From contig CAJINA010000005.1 of NCBI GenBank assembly GCA_905176665.1, forward strand, positions 159,346 through 223,345: a stretch of DNA of 64,000 nt. The letters run 5' to 3'. Numbering within the stretch: position 1 is the first letter of the stretch; each line of letters starts with the position of its first letter. Source of the DNA: Olavius algarvensis Delta 4 endosymbiont (GTDB lineage Bacteria; Desulfobacterota; Desulfobacteria; Desulfobacterales; CAJINA01). This document shows, piece after piece, positions 26,042-34,552 of the stretch. The notes under the pieces were generated by a model. It saw only the letters and a program-made list of their open reading frames with translations, had not been told where the DNA came from and did not search any database. The translations under genes and the position numbers were made by a program.

Positions 26042-27391
26042 TCAGCGGATTAGGTATTCCCACAGGGGGCCGCTGTAACCTTTCTGATACATTCGGGATA
26101 TGACCCGGCTGGTTTCCACCCCGCCGGATCCGATAATCCAGTTCGCCCGGCCCGCGGCCCGTGATGCCACCTGGTCCAGAATGTACTGCCGGGAAATGCT
26201 TGCGGAGGCGTAAAAAACCGGATCCAGCAGGTCGCTGGATGCCTCGATAACGCCTTCGGCCACCGCCTGTGTGAAAAGGGGGGTCCCCGGATAGATGCGC
26301 ATGCCGCAAAAAAGGAACACCACTGTCTTTTCCAGACTCTCGATATGGGTCAACGTTTCCTCCAGGGTGTCCGGCGTCTCCCCCGGACCACCGAGCAGAA
26401 AATAGTGGGCCACGTGCAATCCGGCAGATAGGGCCTGTCGATGCGCGACCATAGCCTGGTGGACCTTGAATGGTTTGCCATAGGTCGCCAAAACCGGGTT
26501 GCTCAAGGCATCCGTGCCGAATTCCACATGGGTGAGGCCGGCGGCGGCCAGTTCGGCATAATATCCGTCCGGTGGTCTCAAGGGCGTGAAAAAAGCCCCC
26601 CAGGGGATGGCCAGACCGGCCTGCCTGAATGCCCGGGCCACGGCCAGACTGTGGTCTGTATCCGCGTTGAAGGATGAATCGGTGACAAAGAGGTACCGGG
26701 CACCCGCGGCTTCCAGGGAGACCGCTGTACGGGCGATGTCGGCCGGTGGAATCAGTCGCATCCGGCGGCCCTCGATGGCTGGATAAGTACAATAGGCGCA
26801 CCTAAACGGGCAGCCCCGTTTGGTCTGCAGGTTGAGCATGCCGCCATGGCGCAGATAATAATCCAGGTAGGGGCGCTTGGTAACCGTCTCCCGGGTAAAG
26901 GGATGCTCCCAGGGCGACGCTGCGGACATGCTTTGACGCGGGGTCAGGACCCCCGGTAATATAGCCGGGTTTTTACCATTTTCAAGGGCCTCCAACAGCG
27001 GGGCCATTCGTTCGCCTTCACCGGCGATGCCGTAGTCCGCTTTCAGAAAATCGAGAATCTGCTCCGGGAAAATCGTGAACCCGCTGCCGCCCAGCACCAC
27101 GGTGGCATCCGTATGTTGCCGCACGATGTGGACCAGGTCGACATATTCGCCCATGAAACCCCGGGGGTCGGTGGTGTCCGTATTGTCGATATTGCGTAGG
27201 GAGATGCCCACCACCTCGGGAGCGAACGACGCCAGCCGGGTGATCAGGTCTTTATCGTCCGCGAGTTCATTCAAATCTATTGCGCGGACCTCGTGATCCC
27301 CGGCGAGGGCGCCAGCCACGTAATCGAGCCCCATCGGGTAGACCGGATAGGGTTCCAGCAGCCGATTGGCGGAAATCAAGAGAACTTTCAT
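26042..27391 (-). CDS. B12-binding-type radical SAM protein, first of three
   Basis: A 449-residue protein. The N-terminal ~150 residues follow the cobalamin-binding Rossmann pattern (MKVLLISANR, YPMGLDYVAGAL, VVGISLRNIDNT, VVLGGSGFTIFPEQIL). The radical SAM domain has RGCPFRCAYC and a barrel with HVEFGTDALSNPVL and YFLLGGPGETPDTLEETL. The DxHxxG cobalamin ligand motif is not evident, as in many of this class. The ATG at 27391 overlaps the KS-CLF stop by ATGA. Members of this class are methylases or ring-forming enzymes; in this setting a role in C-methylation or cyclisation of the polyene is inferred. Confidence 0.87.
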   Translation of the reverse strand: MKVLLISANRLLEPYPVYPMGLDYVAGALAGDHEVRAIDLNELADDKDLITRLASFAPEVVGISLRNIDNTDTTDPRGFMGEYVDLVHIVRQHTDATVVLGGSGFTIFPEQILDFLKADYGIAGEGERMAPLLEALENGKNPAILPGVLTPRQSMSAASPWEHPFTRETVTKRPYLDYYLRHGGMLNLQTKRGCPFRCAYCTYPAIEGRRMRLIPPADIARTAVSLEAAGARYLFVTDSSFNADTDHSLAVARAFRQAGLAIPWGAFFTPLRPPDGYYAELAAAGLTHVEFGTDALSNPVLATYGKPFKVHQAMVAHRQALSAGLHVAHYFLLGGPGETPDTLEETLTHIESLEKTVVFLFCGMRIYPGTPLFTQAVAEGVIEASSDLLDPVFYASASISRQYILDQVASRAAGRANWIIGSGGVETSRVISRMYQKGYSGPLWEYLIR

Positions 27392-29559
27392 CGCGGCATC
27401 ACTTCCATGGCCGTCAGCCATTTTCCCAGCCCCAGAATCAAGATGCCCCTGTTGTCTAACCGACTTTTATAACCTGAGCAGAGCGCCTGCGGCAGGCTTC
27501 CCCGGTGAATGTATTCTGCGGCAATTGCGGCGGCCACGGCGGAAGCGGACTGGAATTCCCCGATTTGGCTGCGGTAATCCACGATTGGGCCATTGAAACC
27601 GGCCTGTCCTAAAAAAGCGGTCAGTTGCTGCTCCGCCGCCGGGCGGCAGCCGGCCGACATGCCGGCCATGATCAGGGCGTATCTTTCCTGGATGGGTCCC
27701 AGGTATTCCAAGCGGTCCACCATAGCCTCCACGGGGGGCATCCGATCCGTCGGGCTGGTTTGAAAAAATTGCAGGGCGATGGTGGGATCTGAACCGGCGG
27801 TATGCGGCGGCGACAGCCAGAGGGCCCCCCCGCCATCGGAAAGGGGCGCATCCCGATCCACGGACGGATCAAACAGGGCGCTGAAGGTAACATGACCTTC
27901 GTCGGCCGCGAGGACCAGCGCGGACGCCTCCCGGTTCACCAGGCCGGCTGTAAAAAGGGCCTGCTCAAATGAATAATCCCCGCCGGAGGTGGTAATGTTG
28001 GGCCCCTGGGCATCAAAATGCAGGGCTATCTGTCCGGCCGGGGCATTGTGCACGGAACCGACAAAGTCGGTGGGACCGGCAAACCGCTCATTGGTATCGA
28101 AAAGGCGCTCCAGGAAAGCATGCGTTTCCGACAGGCAGCCCAGGCCGGTACCGAAAAAAATACCGTCCGGTTTCTCACCCGCACCGCTTTGCTCACCAGC
28201 CTTGCTAGCCAGGCCCAGGGCCATGATTGACAATCTTTTCAGGCGGCGGATTTGGGCCGGGGGCAGATCGCCGGCCACGGCCTGGATGTCACCGCATCCC
28301 CGGCAAGGACCCCCTTGATCAAAGTCCTTCAGGGTATCATCCAGGTCACCCGCCCCGGTAAAAGCGGACCAGCCGTCGATCCCCATCACCGGTGCATGCG
28401 GGTTGGCCGGAATCTTCGCGCTGCGCAGCGATTGTCCGAGAACCAGGGCGGCGTTGTTGCCGCCAAAGCCGAATGAATTGGAGAGGATGGTTTCGAGCGG
28501 CTTTTGCTGCGGCCCCATCAGGGGAGAGATGCCGAGTTCCTTGTCCGGAACCTGACAGCCGCTGCTGCCGGGTAGCAAGCCGCTGGTGAGGGCCTGGGCG
28601 GCGATGACCGCTTCGACGGCACCAGCCGCGGCCAGGGAATGACCCAGGGCGCCTTTGATGGATGATAGCGGCGGATGATGGTTCCCGAACAGACGCCGGA
28701 CGGCGCGAGCTTCCGCCAGGTCGTTGTCCACGGTGCCGGTGCCATGCAGGTTGATGTAATCGATGCATTCTTTGTCCAGGCCGGCGTCCGCCAGGGCAGC
28801 CTGCATGGCCGCCAGGGCCCCCTTCCCGTCCGGGTGGGGCCGGGCCGGGTGATAGGCGTCACATGACAAACCGGCCCCGAGAATCCCGGGTCCCGGGTGC
28901 GCAGCCTGGCAGGTTTCCAGTCGGAGCAGGGCCGCCCCTTCGGCCACGGACATACCCCGCCGATCTCGATCCAGCGGCCGGGCGCCCCGAGTATCCAGCA
29001 GCTGGAGGGACTTGAATCCGTAGTAGGTTAACCGGCAAAGGCTGTCCACGCCGCCGGCCAGGACGCAGCGCGCTAAACCGGCCCGGATCATGTCCAGGGC
29101 CAATTTAATGGCCACGGCACCGGAGGAGCAGGCCGTAGAGATGGTCAACAGGGGACCGCGGCAATGATATCGTGCGGCCAGGTCCTCCGTGACAGATGTG
29201 AGACAGTGGTGTCCCAGCAGGGTATCCGGCGACATCGTTGTCAGCAGGACCTCTTCGGTCCGGTCCATGCCGCCGGTGGTAATTCCCAGGATGATGGCAT
29301 CCGGCGTTGCGGACCCCGCTTCCATGGCCTGGTCGGCAGCTGCCCGGGCGAGAAAGTGGGCGCGCGGCAAGGATTCGTCGGCGGGGTGTTCCAGGGCGAC
29401 ACTGCCCACGGGCAAGGGGTCATGGGATGGGGTGGGAAAGCGGTCTACGGGAGCCAGGGCGACCCGGCCGGTTTTCAAGCCGGTCAGTGTGGCTGTCGTG
29501 CCCGAACCGAGTGCGGTGACGATTCCCATACCGGCAATGCGGGCACTGGCCTGGTTCAA
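27388..29559 (-). CDS. Fused ketosynthase and degenerate ketosynthase (KS-CLF fusion)
   Basis: A 723-residue fusion of two thiolase-fold proteins. Residues 1-380 are a complete KS: Cys144 in STACSSG, His272 in LHGTGT, His307 in KGALGHS. Residues ~388-723 are a KS-like half that has lost the triad: the Cys position reads TTSGGDYS, the second-His region reads SQIGEFQ (His replaced by Glu), and no HGTGT is present. The pattern matches the ketosynthase-like chain-length-factor partner (PF13723 type) that pairs with a KS in aryl-polyene systems. Here the pair is one chain. Four-base overlaps with ACP upstream and radical SAM downstream show tight coupling. Confidence 0.9.
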   Translation of the reverse strand: MNQASARIAGMGIVTALGSGTTATLTGLKTGRVALAPVDRFPTPSHDPLPVGSVALEHPADESLPRAHFLARAAADQAMEAGSATPDAIILGITTGGMDRTEEVLLTTMSPDTLLGHHCLTSVTEDLAARYHCRGPLLTISTACSSGAVAIKLALDMIRAGLARCVLAGGVDSLCRLTYYGFKSLQLLDTRGARPLDRDRRGMSVAEGAALLRLETCQAAHPGPGILGAGLSCDAYHPARPHPDGKGALAAMQAALADAGLDKECIDYINLHGTGTVDNDLAEARAVRRLFGNHHPPLSSIKGALGHSLAAAGAVEAVIAAQALTSGLLPGSSGCQVPDKELGISPLMGPQQKPLETILSNSFGFGGNNAALVLGQSLRSAKIPANPHAPVMGIDGWSAFTGAGDLDDTLKDFDQGGPCRGCGDIQAVAGDLPPAQIRRLKRLSIMALGLASKAGEQSGAGEKPDGIFFGTGLGCLSETHAFLERLFDTNERFAGPTDFVGSVHNAPAGQIALHFDAQGPNITTSGGDYSFEQALFTAGLVNREASALVLAADEGHVTFSALFDPSVDRDAPLSDGGGALWLSPPHTAGSDPTIALQFFQTSPTDRMPPVEAMVDRLEYLGPIQERYALIMAGMSAGCRPAAEQQLTAFLGQAGFNGPIVDYRSQIGEFQSASAVAAAIAAEYIHRGSLPQALCSGYKSRLDNRGILILGLGKWLTAMEVMPR

Positions 29560-29822
29560 TTGGGCAGCTCCGGGGATTCTTTCTGGATATATGCGGCCAG
29601 GGTCTTCAGGGAGACAAAGACCTGGGCACCCAGTTCCTTGTTGTCGATGATCACGCCGTAATCCTGCTCGATCATCATGACCATCTCGAGGACATCGATG
29701 GAATCGATGCCCAGCCGGCCGCCGACCAGCTGTTCGTCCGGATCGATTTCATCCGGGTTAACATCCTGTAAATTCAATATATCTACGATCTTGGTGCTCA
29801 GCTCTTGCAGTAGTTTTTCCAT
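29556..29822 (-). CDS. Acyl carrier protein (first gene of the leftward block)
   Basis: An 88-residue ACP with the prosthetic-group Ser at residue 41 in RLGIDSIDVLEMV. The ATG at 29822 has AAAGG upstream; a TTG eight codons earlier is possible. It overlaps the KS-CLF gene by ATGA, suggesting this ACP is the usual partner of that pair. It opens the long leftward transcript, with the divergent rightward block beginning ~120 bases away. Confidence 0.92.
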   Translation of the reverse strand: MEKLLQELSTKIVDILNLQDVNPDEIDPDEQLVGGRLGIDSIDVLEMVMMIEQDYGVIIDNKELGAQVFVSLKTLAAYIQKESPELPN

Positions 29823-29842
29823 CTTGATGCAACCTTTACAGT

Positions 29843-29943
29843 CCAACCTTATTATAGTAACTAATACCCTTTAAAAGCTTATACTTTATATGCGAATTAC
29901 CCGGTTTTCAACGATTTTCTGATAAGCGCCCCGAGGCTGAAGC
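29843..29943. promoter_or_regulatory. Divergent promoter region between the two biosynthetic blocks
   Basis: The AT-rich gap separates the leftward ACP gene from the rightward dehydratase gene. On the minus strand a perfect TATAAT (29851-29856) lies at a workable distance from the ACP start, but no good -35 box is 17 bases upstream of it. On the plus strand TTTATA/TATACT occur near 29881-29890. A shared control region is likely; exact start sites cannot be called. Confidence 0.4.
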
Positions 29944-30402
29944 GTGAGTGCCGTAAACCCGGACAACCTGACCATAGAAGACCTGCTGCCCCACCGCGGC
30001 CGGATGAAACTGGTGGATGAAATTCTCCAGTTGGATGACGATGTCGCCGTAACCGCCGCTACCGCTACCCACCGGTGGCCCCTGTTTGATGGTCAGTCCA
30101 TCAGCCCCCTTGTGATGGTTGAACTGGTAGCCCAGACAGCCGGAATCAAGAACGGGCTTGACCGTATCCGCACCCAGGGTCCCGAGGCGGACAAGCGCGG
30201 TTGGCTGGTAGGCATCAAGCAGGCCCGGTTCGAGGTGGATGCCATTTTTCCCGGAGACCGGATTGTCACCCGGGCGTGGAACGCCTATCAAAGGGATACC
30301 TATTTTAATATTGAAGGGGAAATCGCCCGCGATTCTGTGGTCATCGGGCGGGTATCCCTGCAGGCGATCCAGGCGACCGATACCACGGAGGAACCAAGCT
30401 GA
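29944..30402 (+). CDS. Hot-dog dehydratase (ApeP-like)
   Basis: A 152-residue hot-dog protein. The N-terminal motif [20 protein letters not shown] is typical of the ApeP/FabZ-like dehydratases of aryl-polyene clusters; the central [16 protein letters not shown] helix carries the second half of the active site. The start is GTG, with a GAGG site nine bases upstream. The stop codon overlaps the ATG of the ketoreductase gene by one base. In aryl-polyene systems ApeI- and ApeP-type proteins act together as a heterodimer; the pair here is split between divergent blocks. Confidence 0.86.
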   Translation: MSAVNPDNLTIEDLLPHRGRMKLVDEILQLDDDVAVTAATATHRWPLFDGQSISPLVMVELVAQTAGIKNGLDRIRTQGPEADKRGWLVGIKQARFEVDAIFPGDRIVTRAWNAYQRDTYFNIEGEIARDSVVIGRVSLQAIQATDTTEEPS

Positions 30403-31136
30403 TGGAAAAGGAGTTTGCCGCAAAAACTGCGCTGGTAACCGGAGGGAGTAAAGGCATCGGCCGAGCCATTAGTGTCGAACTGGCCCGCTGCGGTTGCCGG
30501 GTGATGGTCAACTACCGCTCGGATAAAGCCGGGGCGGCCGAGACCCTCGCCTTGATGCAGGCAGCCGGCGGGGAGGGTGCGATAACCGGATTTGATGTGA
30601 CCGATGCGGACGCAACCCAACAGGCGCTGGACGATATTCTGTCCATGGGCCCGGTCGACATCCTGGTCAACAATGCCGGCATCAACGCCGATGGTTTGTT
30701 CATCATGCTGTCGCGCGACAAATGGGAGCGGGTCATCCAGACCACCCTGGATGGCTTCTACAATGTGACGAAACCGGTGGTTGAAAAGATGATCCGTCAA
30801 AAACAGGGTGCGGTGGTGAATATCTCCTCGGTGGCCGGGGTGATGGGCAACCGGGGCCAGGCCAATTATGCCGCAGCCAAGGCCGGCCTGATCGGGGCCA
30901 GCCGCTCCCTGGCGGCTGAGGTCGCCCGGCTGGGCATCCGGGTCAACGTGGTGGCCCCCGGCCTGATTGAGACCGAAATGATCGCGGACGCTCCCGTTGC
31001 CAACATCAAACAGTTGATTCCCATGGCCCGCATCGGCCAACCGGAGGAAGTGGCCCGGGTGGTGCGATTTTTATGCAGCGATGATGCTTCCTATGTGACC
31101 GGGCAGGTGATCGTGGTCAACGGCGGCATGTGTTAG
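30402..31136 (+). CDS. 3-oxoacyl-ACP reductase (FabG-type)
   Basis: A 244-residue short-chain dehydrogenase. It has the NADPH motif [16 protein letters not shown], the catalytic Ser in NISSVAGV and Tyr-x-x-x-Lys in [10 protein letters not shown], followed by [10 protein letters not shown] and the C-terminal [14 protein letters not shown]. It reduces 3-ketoacyl-ACP in each elongation round and is the only ketoreductase in the locus. It is coupled by overlap to the dehydratase gene. The stop is TAG. Homology to fabG is clear, but it is cluster-specific rather than the housekeeping copy, so no symbol is given. Confidence 0.93.
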   Translation: MEKEFAAKTALVTGGSKGIGRAISVELARCGCRVMVNYRSDKAGAAETLALMQAAGGEGAITGFDVTDADATQQALDDILSMGPVDILVNNAGINADGLFIMLSRDKWERVIQTTLDGFYNVTKPVVEKMIRQKQGAVVNISSVAGVMGNRGQANYAAAKAGLIGASRSLAAEVARLGIRVNVVAPGLIETEMIADAPVANIKQLIPMARIGQPEEVARVVRFLCSDDASYVTGQVIVVNGGMC

Positions 31137-31140
31137 AAGG

Positions 31141-31274
31141 GTTTTCAAAATTTCCCTGCGGGTCCAATCGCGGCGTTGGCCCAGGGCGTTTAATCCGCGA
31201 AGTATGGCCTATATTCCTGCGGTTAAACGCCCAGGTCCGCTTTGACCTTGTATCCGTATGAAAACTTTGAAAAC
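31141..31274 (-). repeat. Divergent copy F of the inverted-repeat element
   Basis: The core matches the other copies (GCGTTGG, then TATATTCCTGCGGTT and CTTTGACCTTG), but the ends differ: GTTTTCAAAATTT on the left and its inverted partner AAACTTTGAAAAC on the right. Inside, GGGCGTTTAA and TTAAACGCCC form an inner inverted pair. It lies between the ketoreductase and LolA genes. Confidence 0.55.
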
Positions 31275-31318
31275 ACTTCTTTAACGCGTTGTTGTTCAAT
31301 TAGGTTGAGATCAAGAAA

Positions 31319-31948
31319 ATGGTGTTCGACTACATAAGCACACAGTGCATCCGGTCCTTGGGCCTGCTTGGAATTGTTTTGAGCCTGTGTTTCTGCATGG
31401 GCTGGGCGGATAGCTGGGACGGTATCCGGAGTGCGGCTGACCGGATAGAGTCTATTTCAGCAGAGTTCGTGCAGGAAAAACAGCTGCCCATCCTGGCGCG
31501 GCCGCTCATATCCACGGGGACGTTGCATTTTCGCAAACCGGAATCACTGCGGTGGGAATATCACCATCCGGTCCGCAATATCCTGCTCATGCACAGGGGG
31601 TCTATACAACGGTATCGGGAATCCGAAGAGGGCCTAAAGGTCCAGACCGGGGGCAGTCTGCAGGCCATGCAGTTTGTCATGGCGGAAATTGCCAACTGGT
31701 TCAAGGGACGCTTTGACATCAGTCAGATGTTTACAGCCCGGTTGGAATCCAATCGAAAAATCGTACTTTTGCCCAAAGAGGCCTCTTTTGGTAAGGTGAT
31801 CCAAAAGATAGAACTGCAACTTGCCGACCGGCCGGGCTTAATCGACACCGTTACCATCTATGAAAGCGCGCAATCGTTTACCCGGCTAACGTTTAAGAAT
31901 GCCGTCCTGAACATAGATATTCCGGAAAACCTCTTTAAGGGCGCTTAA
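31319..31948 (+). CDS. LolA-like outer-membrane lipoprotein carrier
   Basis: A 209-residue secreted protein. It starts with a long signal peptide (hydrophobic core LGLLGIVLSLCFCMGWA) and continues with the LolA pattern: IESISAEFVQEKQLPILARP, STGTLHFRKPESLRWEY and RLTFKNAVLNIDIPENLF. LolA-type proteins carry lipidated molecules through the periplasm; a dedicated copy is standard in aryl-polyene and flexirubin loci, where it presumably ferries the product between the MMPL exporter and the outer membrane. Its stop overlaps the start of the lipoprotein gene. No strong ribosome site is seen, so the precise start is less certain. Confidence 0.87.
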   Translation: MVFDYISTQCIRSLGLLGIVLSLCFCMGWADSWDGIRSAADRIESISAEFVQEKQLPILARPLISTGTLHFRKPESLRWEYHHPVRNILLMHRGSIQRYRESEEGLKVQTGGSLQAMQFVMAEIANWFKGRFDISQMFTARLESNRKIVLLPKEASFGKVIQKIELQLADRPGLIDTVTIYESAQSFTRLTFKNAVLNIDIPENLFKGA

Positions 31949-32628
31949 TGAAAAGGCTCGGCTTAACTCTGCTGCTAGCATTCATCTTTGTGACGGCCGC
32001 CTGCAGCCGCCTGCCGGAATTAAAACCCGCTGCCGGCGATTTTAAAGCTGGCGCACCGCAAAAATGCCGGGCAATCTTCCCGCAGGGCAAATGGCAGATT
32101 ACCCATGCTATCGAAGCCGCTTACCCTGGTGGCGGCGAGACGCTGCTCATGGGGGTAACCGTTATTGATGCGTCCCCAAGGACGATTGCCGCGGCTCTGA
32201 TGACGGTCGAAGGAGTGGTTCTCTTGCAGGCCAGCCTGGACAAAACGCTCACAGTGCAGCGAGCGCTGCCGCCCTTTGACCGGGAGGGATTTGCCGCCGG
32301 TTTGCTGGCGGATATCCGCCTGATGTTTATGGAACCGGACGCCGGATTAGTGCAAACCGGGACCATCCAGGCGCCTACCGGTGCTGATGCAAAGCCGGGC
32401 TGCCGCTACCAGGGTGACAACGGCATGATCACCGACATCCTGCCCGGTGACGGTAATGACTGGCAGATCGCGCACTACAATCCGCGGGGCAGTCTGGTCC
32501 GGACGGTGAGCGCCAGGCCCGCCGGCGGGCAGGCCGGTCTCCCCGGTCGGATGCGGTTGACCGCCTCCGGGCCGGGGGGTTACACCTTGAAACTGAAACT
32601 TATCGATGCCGTCCAATTGGGCGACTGA
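31948..32628 (+). CDS. Cluster-associated lipoprotein (DUF3261-like)
   Basis: A 226-residue protein with a lipoprotein signal peptide: KRLGLTLLLAFIFVTAAC, with the lipobox TAAC giving Cys19 as the mature N-terminus. The body has the pattern of DUF3261 proteins found beside LolA and MMPL genes in aryl-polyene loci (GGETLLMGVTVIDASPRTI, then FAAGLLADIRLMFM). It would sit in the outer membrane as the receiving component for the exported lipid; that role is inferred from context. It is coupled to LolA by a one-base overlap. A repeat-end fragment lies right after its stop codon. Confidence 0.78.
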   Translation: MKRLGLTLLLAFIFVTAACSRLPELKPAAGDFKAGAPQKCRAIFPQGKWQITHAIEAAYPGGGETLLMGVTVIDASPRTIAAALMTVEGVVLLQASLDKTLTVQRALPPFDREGFAAGLLADIRLMFMEPDAGLVQTGTIQAPTGADAKPGCRYQGDNGMITDILPGDGNDWQIAHYNPRGSLVRTVSARPAGGQAGLPGRMRLTASGPGGYTLKLKLIDAVQLGD

Positions 32629-32645
32629 GATAGCTTCTAATATGT
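32627..32645. repeat. Fragment matching the right end of the dispersed inverted repeat
   Basis: GATAGCTTCTAATATGTTG follows the lipoprotein stop and matches the right boundary of copy A (GATAGCTTCTAATACATTG) at 17 of 19 positions. The rest of the element is absent. It lies between the lipoprotein stop and the radical SAM ribosome site. Confidence 0.5.
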
Positions 32646-32663
32646 TGAAACGGAGTACCCACA

Positions 32664-33923
32664 ATGAAATTCCGGCTGATATATCCGAAATAGCCGAAAC
32701 TCGATCGACAGACTGAATTCCACCTGCCGCCCCACGGCCCGGTGGTCATGGCTGCGGCCCTGCCGGCGGATATCGACATCGAGTTCATCGACGAAAATGT
32801 CGAAGACGTTCCGTTTGATACGAATACCGATGCGGTGGGCATTTCCATGATGCTGACCGTGCAGGTCAAGCGTGGCTGGCAGATTGCTGATAAGTATCGG
32901 GAGATGGGCATCCCCGTGATCTGCGGCGGCATTGCCACCATGCTGCATGCCGAAGCGTGCGCCCAACATGCCGATGCGGTATTCCTGGGGGAAGCCGAAG
33001 GCCGCATGGAAAGCTTGCTGGCCGACCTGCGGGAAGGTCAACTTCAGCCGGTGTATAATTTTCTGGATGATCAGCCGCCCATTGAAATGGTCGGTCCAGC
33101 CAGAAGAGATATTCTCAAGCGGGAAAATTATAACTACCGGGGCATCCAGATGGTGGACCTGTTCCACGCCTCCCGCGGCTGCCGCTACAACTGCTACCCG
33201 TGTTGCGTAGCCTACCTGGGCGGGCGCCGATTCCGGCCGCGGCCCATTGAAACCGCAGTTGCCGAAATGGAAGCCATCGACAACAATCGCCTGTTCATCG
33301 TCGACAACTCTCTGGCCCAGGATACCCAGTGGGAGAAAGATCTATTCCGCGCCATGATCCCGTTGAAAAAGAAATGGTGCAGCCATCCCATCGAAGACGA
33401 CCCCGAGGTGTTGGACCTGGCCGCCCAGGCCGGGGCCTGGTACGTCTACCAGGCGGTGTTCGACACCTCCGACTACATCAAGGAGCGGATCAAACGCTAC
33501 CATGACCACGGCATCGGCGTGGAGGGTACCATCCTGTTGGGTCTCGATGATCACACTGAAGACGACATCAAGCGCCTGGTTGATTTTCTGCTGGAAATCG
33601 AGCTGGACGTGGCGGAATTCACGGTCTTGACCCCCTTTCCCCATACGCGGGCCTACGAGGACCTGCAGCGGGAGAAGCGCATCCTGTCTTACGACTGGGA
33701 TGACTATTCGGCCGACAAGGTCGTCTTCCAACCCAAACACATGAGCCCCCAGCGACTCCAGGGGCTGCTCGACTACGCCTGGGAGACTTTCTACCAGGAT
33801 GAGTCCCAGGAAATGAAGATGTTTAAATTGTTTCAGCAGGTCATCCGCAAAGAGAAAGCCGATCGATCCCACCGGCCCCGCGACCGGGCTTTGGCCGGCA
33901 AGGCTTTCGGCAAGAGAGTTTAA
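32664..33923 (+). CDS. B12-binding-type radical SAM protein with an in-frame TAG at codon 10
   Basis: The natural start is ATG at 32664, preceded by GGAG at good spacing, and reads MKFRLIYPK, then TAG (32691-32693), then PKLDRQTEFHLPPHGPVV in the same frame into the rest of the protein. A Trp codon (TGG) is the likely ancestral residue. Without readthrough, translation could restart at GTG 32733 or ATG 32742, giving ~393 residues lacking the first strand of the cobalamin-binding domain. Downstream, the radical SAM motif RGCRYNCYPC is intact, as is LLGLDDHTEDDIKRLVDFLL. It is the last gene of the rightward block. It may be mutated, suppressed or a sequence error. Confidence 0.82.
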
Positions 33924-33935
33924 GGCCGGCTACGA

Positions 33936-34430
33936 CTATCGGACTTGTATGCCGTGCGGAACGGAAATTTCCAGATTTTGTCCGGCGCGAATATGACGCT
34001 GGTCGAACCAGCCCCGGTTCACTTCGATGGCATAACGCACCGGTTGGGGCGCAGTGTAAATCCGATCATTATGCTGCGGATCCATCTGTTTGATGGCGAC
34101 AATGCGACCGGTTTCGTCGATGAAAGCGATGTCCAGCGGCAGCCGGGTGCCCTTCATCCAAACGGCAAACGGCATGGTTCTCGGCAGCACGAACAGCATG
34201 CCTGCATCCGGTGGCAGGGCTTTACGCCCGGAAAGACCGCATTGACGCGCTTCGGGGGTGGCGGCAATTTCAAGATTCAGTTGAACACCGTTGATGGATA
34301 GGTTTATACTGGAAAGTTGTAAAGGGCAGGCGTGTGCCCTGAAAACCAAGAGCGGCACAAGACAAGCTACCAGACCTGCCAGTATTCTGGCACTGAAGTT
34401 GAACCTTAGATTCTGAATAACAATCGCCAT
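33936..34430 (-). CDS. Exported DUF192 protein
   Basis: A 164-residue protein with an N-terminal signal peptide (ILAGLVACLVPLLVFRAHA) and a DUF192 domain: ATPEARQCGLSGRKALPPDA, GMLFVLPRTMPFAVWMKGT, LPLDIAFID and a late YAIEVNRGW. DUF192 proteins are small periplasmic proteins of unknown function. The ATG at 34430 places the signal peptide at the N-terminus; an open extension of 40 codons has none. It is convergent with the radical SAM gene (12-base gap) and divergent from the cyclase gene, so it forms its own transcription unit and is probably not part of the biosynthetic pathway. Confidence 0.85.
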   Translation of the reverse strand: MAIVIQNLRFNFSARILAGLVACLVPLLVFRAHACPLQLSSINLSINGVQLNLEIAATPEARQCGLSGRKALPPDAGMLFVLPRTMPFAVWMKGTRLPLDIAFIDETGRIVAIKQMDPQHNDRIYTAPQPVRYAIEVNRGWFDQRHIRAGQNLEISVPHGIQVR

Positions 34431-34552
34431 ACTGGCAGTCCCTGGTGAATACGAAAGCGCCAAGCGGTACGGCAGTTTAAATGCCTTGTCTATTTTTATC
34501 GCACTACGGTAGGTACTTTGCAACGAATTAACTACCACGTTGAGGTACACAT

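Noticed and set aside
32691..32693. Genome-wide reassignment of TAG to an amino acid
   Set aside because: TAG ends several intact genes in the window, including lysR, fabG-like, cyclase, yhbY and the antiporter; at most local suppression is possible.
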